NCBI GenBank assembly: GCA_963576735.1
Contig: OY755186.1
Coordinates: 15,983,970-16,047,969, forward strand
DNA length: 64,000 nucleotides
Direction: 5' to 3'
DNA from: Bedellia somnulentella
Taxonomy: Eukaryota > Arthropoda > Insecta > Lepidoptera > Bedelliidae
The notes beneath the pieces were generated by a model, which was not told where the DNA came from, did not search any database, and worked only from the letters and a program-made list of their open reading frames with translations. Both the position numbers and the translations under genes were made by a program. Each line of letters starts with the position of its first letter. The stretch's first letter is position 1. Positions 63,655 to 64,000 of this stretch are shown one piece after another.

Positions 63655-64000
63655 AACATAAACATAAACGTTCACGCCGAATATCCCCGAAGGTGTTGGC
63701 AGAGGTACTAATACTTCTGAACATCACGTGACTTTGTCACCTGGTGTTCAGAGTACCCACGTTTTGCATGGACAGTGTACTCACGTGATAGGGGGCAGGC
63801 CTATCGCCGTTTTGTACGAATACACTGTCACATGACTAAGTACAACTGAGCCATGTGGGTTTCCTCACGATGTTTTCCCTCACCGTTAACAACCATGATA
63901 AATTAACCACACATATGTCTTTAGAAAAGACAAATTGGTGTAGGCCCGATCCAGGATTTGAACACTAGTCGTTTGTACGATAACCGAGTGTTCTACCCAC
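63655..64000 (-). mobile_element. Family B SINE, cut by the window edge
   Basis: The tail is AATAAACATAAACATAAACG. It reads into the tRNA-like head at the right boundary. Confidence 0.94.

Overview
This is a eukaryotic, almost certainly insect and probably lepidopteran, nuclear window. It is AT-rich and intron-bearing, and it is saturated with interspersed repeats: a mariner remnant, RTE-like and jockey/CR1-like LINEs, Ty3/Gypsy-type LTR elements and tRNA-derived SINEs. No bacterial or organellar gene organisation is visible. Most long reading frames are pieces of retroelements or their antisense shadows.

Host genes are only short exons. (i) 4.4-12.4 kb, plus strand: four exons of a secreted trypsin-inhibitor-like (TIL) cysteine-rich protein at 4444-4509, 9251-9355, 11306-11404 and 12226-12377. 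All three introns are phase 1 and each TIL domain is split by one intron. The signal-peptide exon is not in the window. (ii) 28599-28701, minus strand: a clean signal-peptide-coding first exon of an unidentified secreted protein. (iii) 36847-36890, plus strand: the first coding exon of a Shaw-type (Kv3) voltage-gated potassium channel. The remaining 27 kb would then be its repeat-filled first intron.

Mobile-element layout. 0-4.4 kb: decayed mariner, SINEs and LINE tails. 4.6-8.9 kb: a LINE 3' end broken by a 3.26-kb Gypsy-like element whose LTRs are almost identical but whose gag-pol is internally deleted. 13-16.3 kb: SINEs. 16.5-17.9 kb: a jockey-like LINE split by a SINE with a 13-bp target duplication. 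17.9-21.4 kb: a TIR-bounded DNA transposon with a decayed D/D/E-type transposase, containing a near-perfect inverted repeat around a Cys-rich gene fragment. 21.8-26.4 kb: another jockey-like LINE split by an LTR element that has the same LTR end at both termini. 33.6-36.3 kb: two inverted copies of a LINE with a restriction-like endonuclease domain. 37-64 kb: dozens of SINEs and LINE tails, with one nearly intact 5'-truncated RTE-like LINE at 56.0-58.7 kb.

Two SINE families dominate. Family A (about 250 bp, tail (TATG)n, about 48 copies or fragments) and family B (tRNA-derived, about 360 bp, tail (ATGTT)n, about 18 copies or fragments) both end in the same kind of 3' module as the RTE-like LINE: ACCCC-loop-GGG, then GCGTGA or CCGTGA, then a short tandem tail. 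This suggests that the LINE is the mobilising partner of both. Family A also carries an 11-bp internal stem with compensatory changes between copies. Family names A, B, C and D are local labels. Boundaries of SINE copies are read by eye and may be off by a few bases.
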